A stretch of DNA of 64,000 nt, taken from positions 248,001 through 312,000 of the forward strand of contig NZ_JAFIQT010000004.1 in assembly GCF_017355935.1 (NCBI RefSeq). The letters are read 5' to 3'. Positions 15,530-24,344 of the stretch are shown in pieces. The translations under genes were made by a program, and so were the position numbers. This stretch comes from Telluribacter humicola (GTDB taxonomy: Bacteria > Bacteroidota > Bacteroidia > Cytophagales > Spirosomataceae). The notes beneath the pieces are model-generated. The model ran no database searches, was not told where the DNA came from, and worked only from the letters and a program-made list of their open reading frames with translations. Positions within the stretch are counted from its first letter, which is position 1; every line of letters begins with the position of its first letter.

Positions 15530-17857
15530 TTAGAACTTGAAATTGTAGGTAATGGCTGGAATCGGGGCTCCAACGATGGAGATCTCTTTGGCGTTGATGC
15601 CGGCCGGTACATCTTCGGTTTGATCCAGCTGGATTGAGAAGACATTCTTGCGACCGTAGGCATTGAACAGGGAGAAGTTCCAGCTTGACTCGTATTTCCG
15701 TCCGGGACGTTTTTTTCCATTCAGCGTAAGTGACAGGTCCAGGCGGTGGTAGTCGCGGAGGCGATAGCCGTTGCGCTCTGTGTAGATGGGTACTACGATG
15801 TTACCATTACGGAAAGAGCCGGAAGGCATGGTGACTACATTGCCGCTGCTGTACACTTGGTTGGCGCCGAGGGTAACGCGCTCGGATAACTTATATGAAA
15901 CGACCACCGACAGATTATGAGGTTTATCCTGACGTACGCGGTAGGGCTGGTTGTTATTGATCCCCTCAATGGTCCGCTCGGTATGGGACAGGGTATAACT
16001 AGCCCAGCCGGTGAGGTTGCCGGTTTGCTTTTTCACCATCAGTTCCAGGCCGTAGGCTTTTCCGGTTCCCGTCAGTATTTCAGCTTCGATGTTGTTGTTG
16101 AACATCAGGTCAGCGTTATCACGGAAATCAATCTGGTTGTTCATGCCCTTGTAGTATACTTCGGCCGAGGCTTCCAGGGTATTGTTGCGGAAGTTCCGGA
16201 AGTAGCCCAGAGCCATCTGATTAGCCGATTGGGGTTTGATGTATTTACCAGAGGGTACATACACATCCAGGGGAGTCGCTGAGGTTGAGTTGGAGGCCAG
16301 GTGCAGGTACTGCATGGTACGGTTGTAGGAGGCTTTCAGGGAGCTGTTACCATCCAGTACCAGACGAGCGGCCAGGCGTGGTTCCAGCCCACCCTGTGTC
16401 TTATAGATCCGGGTACGCTCATAGTCTTCTACTCCGATGACCTGTTGTCCGGTTTCGTCGTAGTTGGATACCCGTCCGCCCATATTCTGGAAGAAGGAGT
16501 AACGCAGGCCGTAGGTCAGTGATAGCCGGGGGGATATTTCCTGTTCATTGCTTAGGTATACCGCGTTTTCAAGCGCGTACTTCCGGTCGAGCAGCAACTC
16601 TTTCACTACCGAGTTAGCCGATCCGGGCTTTACTTCTCCTGGCTTAAAAGTATGGTAGGTAGAGCTGATCCCGAACTTGATGGTGTTGGCATTATTGGGG
16701 AAGTAAGAGAAGTCCGCTTTCAGACTCACGTCTTCTATATTTGATTTCCAACTGAATGACGTATTCCCGCTGGGCATCCCTACCGTATAGTTGAAGTTGC
16801 TGTAGATGGCGGTAAAGTTAGAGAATAGCTTGTCGGAGAACAGGTGGTTCCAGCGAACAGTAGCGGTAGCGTTACCCCAGTCCATACCCATCAATTCTTT
16901 GTACTTGAATACATCCTGCCCAAAGTACCCTGAGATAAACAGGCGGTCCTTGTCGCCGAACTTGTAGTTGATCTTGGTGTTGAGGTCGTAGAAGTACAGT
17001 TTGTTGCTGTTGATATTTTCGTTGGAGCTCAGCTTGAGGAACATATCCGCATACGTACGGCGGCCCGAGATGATGTACGAGCCTTTGTCTTTCACGATGG
17101 GGCCTTCCAGCGTAAGGCGGCTGGCGATGGTACCTATACCCCCCGAAGCTCCGAAGCGCTTGTTGTTACCTTCCTTCATCCGGATATCAACCAGCGAGGC
17201 CAGACGACCTCCGTACTCGGCCGGAATACCTCCTTTATAAATCTCTACATCTTTGATGGCATCGGCATTAAAGACCGAGAAGAAGCCCAGCAGGTGGGAA
17301 GCGTTGTACACCGGCGCCTCATCCAGCTGGATAAGGTTCTGATCAATGCTACCCCCGCGTACATAGAAACCTGAGGTACCTTCACCACCCGACTGTACGC
17401 CCGGTAGTAGCTGGATGGTTTTCATAACATCCACCTCTCCCATAAAGGCCGGTAGGGTCTTGATGGTTTCCATGGGGAGTACCTCGGTGCTCATCCGGTT
17501 CTGCTGGATGTTGGCGTCCTCTTTTTTGGTTTTAATAACTACCTCCTGAAGCGCCACATCCGCTGTGGCAAGTTCGAGGTTCAGGCTGAGGTTTTCTTTA
17601 AGATCAATCTGGCGGGCCTGGGTAGTGTAGCCGATGTAGGAGTACACCAGCGTGTACTTGCCGGCTGGTAACGTCAGGGAGTAAAAGCCGTACGCGTTGG
17701 TAGAGGTACCCAGAGTACCTCCCTGTACGCCCACGGTAGCACCGATCAGGTCCTCCCCATTTTTAGCGTCTTTGAGATTTCCGCTGATGGTGAAGCGGTG
17801 CTGCGCCTGCATGACCAGGGGGATGAGCAGCAGGAGGAGAATGGAAATTTTTTTCAT
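15530..17857 (-). CDS. TonB-dependent receptor with carboxypeptidase-like N-terminal domain (DUF4249 partner)
   Basis: This 775-residue outer-membrane receptor has a signal peptide (1-19, ending MQAQ) and a carboxypeptidase regulatory-like domain (about 22-105, FTISGNLKDAKNGEDLIGATV). A plug domain follows (about 115-235, with GVQSGGEGTSGFYVRGGSIDQN and VEIYKGGIPAEYGGRLAS), and then a beta barrel that ends in PAITYNFKF with the terminal Phe typical of barrel proteins. It imports an unknown ligand with energy from TonB/ExbBD, which are not in the window. It heads a unit with the DUF4249 lipoprotein, a histidine phosphatase and a GNAT. A -7-like TATACTTG lies upstream at 17917-17924. The divergent LytTR gene may control this unit. 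Confidence 0.93.
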   Translation of the reverse strand: MKKISILLLLLIPLVMQAQHRFTISGNLKDAKNGEDLIGATVGVQGGTLGTSTNAYGFYSLTLPAGKYTLVYSYIGYTTQARQIDLKENLSLNLELATADVALQEVVIKTKKEDANIQQNRMSTEVLPMETIKTLPAFMGEVDVMKTIQLLPGVQSGGEGTSGFYVRGGSIDQNLIQLDEAPVYNASHLLGFFSVFNADAIKDVEIYKGGIPAEYGGRLASLVDIRMKEGNNKRFGASGGIGTIASRLTLEGPIVKDKGSYIISGRRTYADMFLKLSSNENINSNKLYFYDLNTKINYKFGDKDRLFISGYFGQDVFKYKELMGMDWGNATATVRWNHLFSDKLFSNFTAIYSNFNYTVGMPSGNTSFSWKSNIEDVSLKADFSYFPNNANTIKFGISSTYHTFKPGEVKPGSANSVVKELLLDRKYALENAVYLSNEQEISPRLSLTYGLRYSFFQNMGGRVSNYDETGQQVIGVEDYERTRIYKTQGGLEPRLAARLVLDGNSSLKASYNRTMQYLHLASNSTSATPLDVYVPSGKYIKPQSANQMALGYFRNFRNNTLEASAEVYYKGMNNQIDFRDNADLMFNNNIEAEILTGTGKAYGLELMVKKQTGNLTGWASYTLSHTERTIEGINNNQPYRVRQDKPHNLSVVVSYKLSERVTLGANQVYSSGNVVTMPSGSFRNGNIVVPIYTERNGYRLRDYHRLDLSLTLNGKKRPGRKYESSWNFSLFNAYGRKNVFSIQLDQTEDVPAGINAKEISIVGAPIPAITYNFKF

Positions 17858-18089
17858 GGCTTTATTAATGGGACTGGTAAATGAATCATTGATGCTTCAA
17901 AGTTGCACCGCGGCCGCAAGTATAGGAAATGATGTTTGCCGAACCCGATAGTTGGCGTGATGAACCTGCCATATCTGGTGATGGAGCTTGGTGGTACATC
18001 ACCAGACAAGTTGTAAAGCCAAGCCCACGACTGCACAGATATTTTCCTGGGAAAGCTTACTATATTTACCCGGGCTTATGCCAGAGGTT

Positions 18090-18935
18090 ATGAAAAAGAC
18101 CATTTATCTAGACCGTCTAAAATACATAGTAGTACCCATACAGGCGCTGGTATTTCTACAGGTTGGGCGGCCCCTGCCGCTGTGGGACTACCTGGGACAG
18201 CGTGACTTCTACTTTGACCTGATCTTCGCGCTGCTCATCGGGTACATTGTCTGGACGTATATACAGTATAGTTATCAGCTTCTGGACCGGAGGCTCTCCT
18301 GGGGAACCCATTTCACCAGGCGTCTGGCTTACCAGTCCCTGCTCTCCGGATTTCTGACCATCTTTCTGCTACTGGCGCTCTATGTAGGATACATGGAGCT
18401 CTACTACGGAGACAACTTTCGGTTGGAGAAGTCCCTGATCTTTCAGGTGGACCTCCTGTTAGCGGCTTTACTGATCCTGATCCAGAATCTGGTCTTCGTC
18501 GTCGCTACTCTTTTCAATAAGTACCAGATGGCGTCGGTCAGAGAGTCGTTGGAGCAACCAATGGAAGCACCGGAGGCAAGTCTACCATCGTCACTGGCAT
18601 CGAGTAAACTATTGGTGGCCAATGGAAGCAGGTATACGCTCCTGGACCGGGATGAAATGCAGTTTATCAGGTTACAGAACGGGGTATCGGTGGCTTATCT
18701 GAAAGATGGTACCAGCTCGGTTCTGAACACACCCCTTAATTCCCTCGATGAAACGTTACCCGATTACTTCTTTCGGGTGAATCGTACCACTATTGTAAAT
18801 CTCAGAGAAGTAAAAGGGTTCGAGGCGGAGAAAAGTGGAAAGCTGATCCTGAGACTGCACTCGGATAATGCCGAGGAAATAATAGTCAGTCAGAACCGCA
18901 GCGTTGACTTCAAGAACAGACTCGTAACGCTTTAA
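18090..18935 (+). CDS. Membrane-anchored LytTR-domain transcriptional regulator
   Basis: With the start at 18090 the protein has 281 residues; an ATG at 18078 is also possible, and the frame further upstream has no promoter space because a TATATTTA -7-like box lies at 18061-18068. Four hydrophobic segments occupy about 10-25, 40-57, 83-105 and 115-142. A linker follows, then a LytTR DNA-binding domain (about 172-281: FIRLQNGVSVAYLKDG, FFRVNRTTIVNLREVKGF). There is no receiver domain, so it should sense through its membrane part rather than by phosphorylation. It is divergent from the TonB receptor/DUF4249 unit, which makes that unit its first candidate target; this is inference. Confidence 0.85.
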   Translation: MKKTIYLDRLKYIVVPIQALVFLQVGRPLPLWDYLGQRDFYFDLIFALLIGYIVWTYIQYSYQLLDRRLSWGTHFTRRLAYQSLLSGFLTIFLLLALYVGYMELYYGDNFRLEKSLIFQVDLLLAALLILIQNLVFVVATLFNKYQMASVRESLEQPMEAPEASLPSSLASSKLLVANGSRYTLLDRDEMQFIRLQNGVSVAYLKDGTSSVLNTPLNSLDETLPDYFFRVNRTTIVNLREVKGFEAEKSGKLILRLHSDNAEEIIVSQNRSVDFKNRLVTL

Positions 18936-19045
18936 AGCTTTTTCGGGGGGGTAACGGCTGTTTTTTCAACCCGAAATCTCCTGATCCGGCAGGCTTACCT
19001 CCTGATTTCGGGGCAGTTTTTCCAGAATGGTGTTTTGATAACTAG

Positions 19046-19073
19046 TTGATTATAAGTAGGGAGGCTAATTTTG
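19046..19073 (+). promoter_or_regulatory. Promoter of the outer-membrane barrel gene
   Basis: TTG (19046-19048), 17 bp, then TAATTTTG (19066-19073), an exact TAnnTTTG. The start codon at 19100 follows about 20 bases after the expected transcription start. Confidence 0.6.
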
Positions 19074-19099
19074 CCCCTGAATTAAACTAGTAACAAGCC

Positions 19100-19711
19100 A
19101 TGAAAAAATCAATTATCCTTTGCCTGCTACTTAGCCATTGCTCTGTAGCAGTACAGGCCCAGGCACAGGGGCCCAGGCCGCGCAGGTGGCCACTTGTCGT
19201 TTCTGTATTCAGCGAGGCGTGGGCGCTGCCTTCCACGCAACTGGTCAAAAATCCCATCCATCCCGGATTGAGTGTGGGCACCTCGTATCCCCTGCGCGAA
19301 ACCACCCAAAGTACCCTCAGCCTGAATGGCACGCTTGGCTATTTCTACCACAAAAACATCCAGAACAACCTCCATCTGCTGGCGACTCTGGGCTACCAGC
19401 ACCGGGTAGTAGGCGGCTTGTATGCAGGTACTGCGTTGGGACTGGGATATAGCCATTCCATCTATCCGATTCAGGTGTATCAACTGGAAGGGGGCGAGTA
19501 CCAGAAAGCAACAGACTGGGGAAAACCCGCGCTGGCTCCTTCGTTTGAGCTGAACCTGGGGTATACCTTCCTCCGCCATTCCCCCAATCCCGTTACCGTA
19601 TTCACCCGGTACCAGCTACTGGTAGAGTGGCCCTACGCACCCGAGAACACCTTCCCGGCCCTACCGCATACGCTGTTCCACGTTGGAGCCAAATTCTATC
19701 CTTTCAACTAA
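19100..19711 (+). CDS. Predicted small outer-membrane beta-barrel protein
   Basis: This protein of 203 residues has a signal peptide (about 1-22, ending VQAQA) and alternating amphipathic strands rich in Gly, Tyr and Leu (LSLNGTLGYFYHK, HLLATLGYQHRVVGGLYAGTALGLGYSHS). It ends HVGAKFYPFN. This is the pattern of an 8-stranded barrel like the outer membrane protein beta-barrel domains of Bacteroidota. No function is assignable. It begins after a good promoter and ends 19 bp before the next gene, a serine hydrolase lipoprotein, so the two may form an operon. Confidence 0.75.
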   Translation: MKKSIILCLLLSHCSVAVQAQAQGPRPRRWPLVVSVFSEAWALPSTQLVKNPIHPGLSVGTSYPLRETTQSTLSLNGTLGYFYHKNIQNNLHLLATLGYQHRVVGGLYAGTALGLGYSHSIYPIQVYQLEGGEYQKATDWGKPALAPSFELNLGYTFLRHSPNPVTVFTRYQLLVEWPYAPENTFPALPHTLFHVGAKFYPFN

Positions 19712-19730
19712 GACTTCCTATTTACATCCG

Positions 19731-20918
19731 ATGAAATATTTTAAAACAACTCATATGGTAGCCGTGGTGTACTGTGTAGTAACCGCAGCACTGACCAGTT
19801 GCGAAAAAGAACTTGACGTAGCTCCGGCTACCTTCGATTGTACCAGTACTGACGCCGGTTTAGGAGCCGCCCATCCCAAGCACCAGGTGTACCACGAGTT
19901 TCTACAATCCTGGAAGCGGAAAGGACTGCCGGGGGCCTTACTGCTCGTGCGGGATAAGCATGGTCTGTGGCTGGATGCCGCCGGAAAGGCCGACCTGGCC
20001 GGTAACGTAGCGATGAAGCCCTGTAACCTGTTCTATATGGCCAGCATCACCAAGACGTTTACCGCGGCGGCGGCCTTACGACTACACGAAAAGGGCTTGT
20101 TTCATATCGACGAACCGGCCATCAAGTACCTGCCCGAGTTTTCGGGCATACCCTACGGGGACAAGATCACGATTCGTCAGCTGATGAACCATACCAGTGG
20201 CATTGGTAACGACAACTTCACCGTTTCTACGCTGGATTATTTCAATCATACACCCACTGAGGCCAAGTCGCTGGACGATTGGCTGAAGCTCCTGAAGAAA
20301 CCTCGCTTCGCTCCGGGTACCAGTTGGGAGTATTCGTCGGGACTGGACTTTGTAGGGCTGATCATGGCGCGCGTAACGGGTAAGAGGGCCTACAGGGTAA
20401 TAGAGGAGGAGATACTGATACCGCTGGGGCTGAATAACACCTACCTCAGTGACAGAACCCGCCCGGAAGGCCTGCCCAAGAAGTACATGGACCTGCAGGC
20501 CAACGGAAAGATTATAGAGCTGAAAGTACCCTTCCGGGCCGCCAAAGAGGGAGCTCTGGATTTTACCAGTGGGGGAGGCATCAGCAACGCCCAAGACCTG
20601 ATGAAGTTTGCGGAAGCGCTATTCAAAGGTAATCTGCTCAAGCCCGAAACGCTAGCGTTGATGAAAGAATCAGTGCCCATACCCGATGGACTTATTGGCT
20701 GGGATGGCTTTCCCGGTTATGGTTTGGGATTGAGCTTTGTCTCAACCCCGTATGGAGCAGCTATGGGGCACGAAGGTGACTTATTCGGAGCTTCGTCCTT
20801 TATGTTCTACTTTCCGGAGCAGGATATCACCGTAGTGGGAGCCATGAATGTAACATCGTATCCGTTGCGGTTGGTCTTTGCTGATTATAAAGAACTGGCG
20901 CGGGTAGTAACGCAGTAA
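19731..20918 (+). CDS. Serine beta-lactamase-fold hydrolase, lipoprotein
   Basis: The start is set at 19731 (395 residues) because MKYFKTTHMV...TAALTSC is a lipoprotein signal with Cys24; an upstream in-frame ATG at 19683 overlaps the previous gene. The class C/PBP4-like beta-lactamase fold shows the SxxK motif SITK (Ser105, Lys108), YSS (201-203) in the place of YxN, and HEG (347-349) as the third motif. LRLHEKGLFHIDEPAIKYLP and QLMNHTSGI are standard for this family. Members act as D-amino-acid peptidases, esterases or penicillin-binding proteins; resistance should not be inferred. A hairpin terminator follows 30 bp downstream. Confidence 0.9.
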   Translation: MKYFKTTHMVAVVYCVVTAALTSCEKELDVAPATFDCTSTDAGLGAAHPKHQVYHEFLQSWKRKGLPGALLLVRDKHGLWLDAAGKADLAGNVAMKPCNLFYMASITKTFTAAAALRLHEKGLFHIDEPAIKYLPEFSGIPYGDKITIRQLMNHTSGIGNDNFTVSTLDYFNHTPTEAKSLDDWLKLLKKPRFAPGTSWEYSSGLDFVGLIMARVTGKRAYRVIEEEILIPLGLNNTYLSDRTRPEGLPKKYMDLQANGKIIELKVPFRAAKEGALDFTSGGGISNAQDLMKFAEALFKGNLLKPETLALMKESVPIPDGLIGWDGFPGYGLGLSFVSTPYGAAMGHEGDLFGASSFMFYFPEQDITVVGAMNVTSYPLRLVFADYKELARVVTQ

Positions 20919-20948
20919 ATTCTTAGATTGATTTATTACCAAGGAAGA

Positions 20949-20990
20949 GCAGTTGGGGCATCGGTATAGTAGTACCGGCGCCCCAACTGC
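20949..20990 (+). terminator. Hairpin terminator after the hydrolase gene
   Basis: GCAGTTGGGGC (20949-20959) pairs with GCCCCAACTGC (20980-20990); CGGTA/TACCG extends the stem inside. The tail TGTTTATAG is only moderately T-rich. Confidence 0.65.
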
Positions 20991-21201
20991 TGTTTATAGT
21001 GATGTAAACGATCGTGTCAGGGCTTGCTAAGTACTATCATTAAATTAAAGGGAAGAAGCTATTGCGATCAGCCATTACAGGTTCGCCCAGTGGGAATGTA
21101 CTCTTCCTGTACCTCGCAGATCCAGGAAGGAGACGCGGGTCATGAAGCCCGTCATTCCCTAAACGGGCTGGGGCTTATCTTTGATTAGTATACACCAGAG
21201 T

Positions 21202-22245
21202 TTAGACATGGCTGGCCAGATTAATGTAAAGGGTAGCAGTAAAGTCATCAGTACTCTGTACGACAGATAACTTATAGTCTGTGTAGAGGAGTTCCAGTTG
21301 GCGGCGGAGGTTCGAGAGTCCGATGTTTTCCTTCACTCCCTGATCATCCGGAGTGGCTTCGGATGAATTTCGGACCACAAAGTCCAGCTGCCGTTGCTTC
21401 ACCGATAGGCGGATGTCGATGTAGGGTTCACCACGGGTTTCGGACACGCCGTGCTTAAAGGCATTTTCCACCAGTGGTATCAGCAGCAGAGGCGGTAAGC
21501 TTTGCCGCAGGTCTTCCACATCGTAGTTAAAGTTAACCCGCAGCGACTCATCGTACCGCAGCTGCTCGAGGGCTATGTAGTCGCTGATGATTTTCAGCTC
21601 CTGCTCGATAGCGATGTAGTCGCCGCCCGTTTCGTACAGCATGAAACGCAGGATTTTGGAGAGACGAAGAATGGACTCGGGTGCCTGATCGGATTTATCG
21701 CGGGCCAGAGAGTAGATGTTGTTCAGGGTGTTGAAGAGAAAGTGTGGGTTGGTCTGGGACTTGAGGTAGTTGAGCTCGGCCTGCTGCTTCTCGATGCGTA
21801 GTTGCTGGGCGGCCTGTCGTAACTGCATGTACCCAAAGATATGGAGGCTGATTCCGTAGAAGAAAATTGCACCAGCGCTGTATGACATCTGGGACTCTAC
21901 TCCTCTACTGACACTGCGAAAGTCAATCAGGGGGGTGTAGATGTGTAGCCAGATGCCTATCTGCCGCCAGGCGTACAGCCCGTAAGAGTACAGCATCAGG
22001 TGTACCCACAGCAGTAACAAACCTGCCAGGATCCGCTTCCAGCTTAGCCGAAGAAAGGGGATGGTGTATTCAAAGAGGATAAAGCTGAGTACCGTTACAT
22101 AACTCCAACGCCATAGGTTATTCCAGACCCGTGGGATAAATGTATCCGGGTTGTTGACTAGTTCGGAGAACAGCCATAACAGCAGGAACAGGCTACCGAT
22201 CCGCAGATACAACAGAAAGCGCTCTCTATCAACTGTAAGGTTCAT
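21202..22245 (-). CDS. LytS/YehU-type sensor histidine kinase
   Basis: From the ATG at 22245 the protein has 347 residues; an in-frame ATG at 22278 adds 11 residues and cannot be excluded. Four membrane helices fill about 8-145 (FLLYLRIGSLFLLLWLF, YVTVLSFILFEYTIPFL and others). After a coiled-coil linker comes the family phosphoacceptor box QTNPHFLFNTLNNIYS with His168, then an ATPase domain whose N box is PLVENAFKHG. It is the His_kinase type that usually pairs with a LytTR response regulator, but no receiver-domain gene is adjacent. The signal is unknown. It is divergent from the small secreted protein gene at 22442/22532. Confidence 0.92.
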   Translation of the reverse strand: MNLTVDRERFLLYLRIGSLFLLLWLFSELVNNPDTFIPRVWNNLWRWSYVTVLSFILFEYTIPFLRLSWKRILAGLLLLWVHLMLYSYGLYAWRQIGIWLHIYTPLIDFRSVSRGVESQMSYSAGAIFFYGISLHIFGYMQLRQAAQQLRIEKQQAELNYLKSQTNPHFLFNTLNNIYSLARDKSDQAPESILRLSKILRFMLYETGGDYIAIEQELKIISDYIALEQLRYDESLRVNFNYDVEDLRQSLPPLLLIPLVENAFKHGVSETRGEPYIDIRLSVKQRQLDFVVRNSSEATPDDQGVKENIGLSNLRRQLELLYTDYKLSVVQSTDDFTATLYINLASHV

Positions 22246-22389
22246 GCTGCTAAATACGAGGATATTTTTACATATCAATCACTCGCTGCACGCATCGTCT
22301 ACATAAGGTCATTTTACGTCAATGAATGCTAGTTGTAGGCATGTTCCTGTCATTGGTAGACCCTTCCCCGCTGTCCGTTGATACCGGCA

Positions 22390-22419
22390 TTGGTAGCTCC
22401 TTTTTATTGCCTAATCTTG
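22390..22419 (+). promoter_or_regulatory. Promoter of the small secreted protein gene
   Basis: TTG (22390-22392), 19 bp, then TAATCTTG (22412-22419), one change from TAnnTTTG. Both candidate start codons (22442, 22532) lie downstream. Confidence 0.5.
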
Positions 22420-22531
22420 GGTAGAACAAAAATACAAGCCTATGAAAAAGACCCTATTAGCCATCGCAGAGAAGTTCTTTGCTCAGCCAATTACATGTAA
22501 AGTACTCACCCCATTTAACAAACCTATCCCA

Positions 22532-22960
22532 ATGAAAAAGCTTTCTACTACCATGATGTTTATCCTGCTCATTGGACTTGTTACGCTGCCCGAATTTGCC
22601 GGAGCAGTACAGTCAGCTACTGTACAGACTGACTCTACCAAAGCTTCGTCCGGGCAACCTGCCTTTCAGGTAGGAATGTACCAATCTATCCATTCCCTGA
22701 CTATGAATGTGCTGGTAGAAAAAGCTTTGGGCTGCCGGGTACGAGTAAAGCTCCTCAATAAAAGAGGGGATGTACTTTTTGATGAGATGCTGAACAAGAG
22801 TCAACAAAAATATCGCCTGAAACTGAACTTCGCAGAAGTACCGGATGGTACTTACACGGTGGTAGTTGCCAACGAAACCGGACAGATTACCAAATCAATT
22901 AATCTGTTCTCTCAGGCTCTATACGAAATGCCGACCCGGACCTTGCTCGTCATGAACTAA
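22532..22960 (+). CDS. Small secreted protein with a beta-sandwich resembling sorting-type domains
   Basis: I place the start at 22532 (142 residues) because MKKLSTTMMFILLIGLVTLP is a good signal peptide, cleaved near AGA. An in-frame ATG at 22442 would add 30 residues in front of it, and both are downstream of the same promoter. The mature part (VRVKLLNKRGDVLFDE, KLNFAEVPDGTYTVVVANE, TKSINL) follows the strand pattern of the C-terminal sorting domains of the type IX secretion system (lGxxv, LxxlpxGxYxl, kxxl). It is nearly the whole protein, however, so it may be a stand-alone Ig-like domain. Function unknown. Confidence 0.65.
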   Translation: MKKLSTTMMFILLIGLVTLPEFAGAVQSATVQTDSTKASSGQPAFQVGMYQSIHSLTMNVLVEKALGCRVRVKLLNKRGDVLFDEMLNKSQQKYRLKLNFAEVPDGTYTVVVANETGQITKSINLFSQALYEMPTRTLLVMN

Positions 22961-22988
22961 GTCTGGTGGAAATATACAGTTGGTGGGG

Positions 22989-23519
22989 TTATCTGCCTCT
23001 ATTTTTCCGCTGCTCCCATACTTCCCGGTCGAGCCGGTAGACCCGGCAGTAGTCTTCGCCAAATGTCTGGTCTTCCACGTACTGGAATCCCAGACGTTCG
23101 TAGAACTGGTGGGCCCGGTGGTTTGATACCAAAGGGTCCACCAGGATGGCTTCTACTAGCGGGTCGGAAAAGCAGAGTGTAATGGCTTGTTGCATCATCC
23201 GGGTTCCGTATCCCCTACCTAGATCCTCCGCTTCACCGATCCAGATATCCAGGGCACGAAGGTTTGGCGGTACTTCGCCCCAGTAGTGGGTATCTTCTGT
23301 AGCTGGGTCGATGATTTGAATAAAGCCAATTGGGCGCCCATCCAGCTCAGCAATAAGCTGCTGGCGCCAGGACAGATGACGGTATAGCTCTACCTCCCAG
23401 TTCCAGTCGTCGTTTGGGTCAGAGGCAACCGTGTGTGGCTGTTCGTCCCAGTACCTGAGCAGTGGCAAGTCAGCCGGGGCGGCAGGGCGGAGAATCATAT
23501 TATTGGAGTAGGAAGTCAT
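22989..23519 (-). CDS. GNAT acetyltransferase of the AAC(6')-Ib/IucB-like group
   Basis: This protein of 176 residues aligns by eye with the acetyltransferase subfamily that includes aminoglycoside 6'-N-acetyltransferase: LRPAAPADLPLLRYWDEQPHTV at the start, IAELDGRPIGFIQIID, ALDIWIGEAEDLGRGYGTRMM (acetyl-CoA binding motif R/Q-x2-G-x-G), and DPLVSNHRAHQFYERLGFQYV near the end. The same subfamily also holds siderophore and cell-wall acyltransferases, so substrate specificity cannot be told. It is a single-gene unit flanked by genes on the other strand. An in-frame Met at residue 8 (MILRPAA) is an alternative start. Confidence 0.8.
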   Translation of the reverse strand: MTSYSNNMILRPAAPADLPLLRYWDEQPHTVASDPNDDWNWEVELYRHLSWRQQLIAELDGRPIGFIQIIDPATEDTHYWGEVPPNLRALDIWIGEAEDLGRGYGTRMMQQAITLCFSDPLVEAILVDPLVSNHRAHQFYERLGFQYVEDQTFGEDYCRVYRLDREVWEQRKNRGR

Positions 23520-23600
23520 AGATGTAAATCATGAGATGGATTCTTTATTGATTTATGTCAATGACAACGAAGGCTTTATCAGGCACTTTTACTGAAAAGT

Positions 23601-24344
23601 ATGAAAGTCAGTCCCTACCAGCCTACATATACCGAAATGCAAGCACAGACATTAGCCAGACTCATTGGTTTTATCTTCATCATCATGTTTTTCCTTGGGA
23701 TTTTTGCCGAAGGAATAGTCAGAGCCCAGCTCATCAACCTGGAAGAGCCCTTGCTTACCCTGGCTAACGTGCAAAGAACGCCTGTCCTGTTTCAGTTAGG
23801 GATACTGGCCTGGATCATTATTACACTGTTGGATGCTGTCCTGGCGGTTGCATTTTATGTTTTGCTCCAGCCTGTTCATGCTCCTTTGGCCATCCTGATG
23901 GCAAGCCTGCGGCTGGTGTATGTGGCTGTCAAAGGAGTATCCGTAGCCGGACTGCTGGTGGCCTCAGATGTTTATGCTTCGGCGGTAGGTTTAGAAGCCA
24001 GTCAGACAGGGGCACTCGCTACTCAGGCCATGTTGTTTCTGAAAATGCATCACTATGGTTTTGGGATAGGCCTCATTTTCTTTGGGTTCCATTTAATACT
24101 TTTAGCCATCCTTTTACATAAAGCGGATAGAGTTACCAACTGGATGGTCGGCTTGATGTTAGTGGCGGGTATTGGGTATATCATGAACAGCCTGGTAAGT
24201 TTTCTTCCGGCCGATTTTGATCTGTTACGTACATGGACCATTGCGCTCTTCATCATGCCCATGACCTTTGCTGAATTGTCATTTGGGCTTTGGCTTTGGC
24301 TCCGATACAAGCGTAGTGCTATGGTTCCGGGTAGCAGCGTCTGA
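23601..24344 (+). CDS. DUF4386 family integral membrane protein
   Basis: This protein has 247 residues and six or seven hydrophobic helices (for example about 20-42, 65-90, 92-116, 150-173, 180-200 and 212-235). ARLIGFIFIIMFFLGIFAE at the start and the HHYGFGIGLIFFGFHLILLAILL segment are typical of DUF4386. The role of the family is unknown. The last 66 bp overlap the 3' end of the convergent Crp/Fnr gene, so both genes share that DNA in antisense. The neighbouring regulator could control it, but this is only positional. Confidence 0.85.
   Translation: MKVSPYQPTYTEMQAQTLARLIGFIFIIMFFLGIFAEGIVRAQLINLEEPLLTLANVQRTPVLFQLGILAWIIITLLDAVLAVAFYVLLQPVHAPLAILMASLRLVYVAVKGVSVAGLLVASDVYASAVGLEASQTGALATQAMLFLKMHHYGFGIGLIFFGFHLILLAILLHKADRVTNWMVGLMLVAGIGYIMNSLVSFLPADFDLLRTWTIALFIMPMTFAELSFGLWLWLRYKRSAMVPGSSV

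Noticed and set aside
19731-20918. Antibiotic-resistance beta-lactamase
   Set aside because: The fold is right, but it is a lipoprotein of the broad PBP4/esterase-like group with YSS in place of YxN; resistance cannot be inferred.
21146-21169. AGCCCGT/ACGGGCT hairpin as terminator of the LytS-type kinase gene
   Set aside because: No T-run follows on the minus strand and the stem is only 7 bp.
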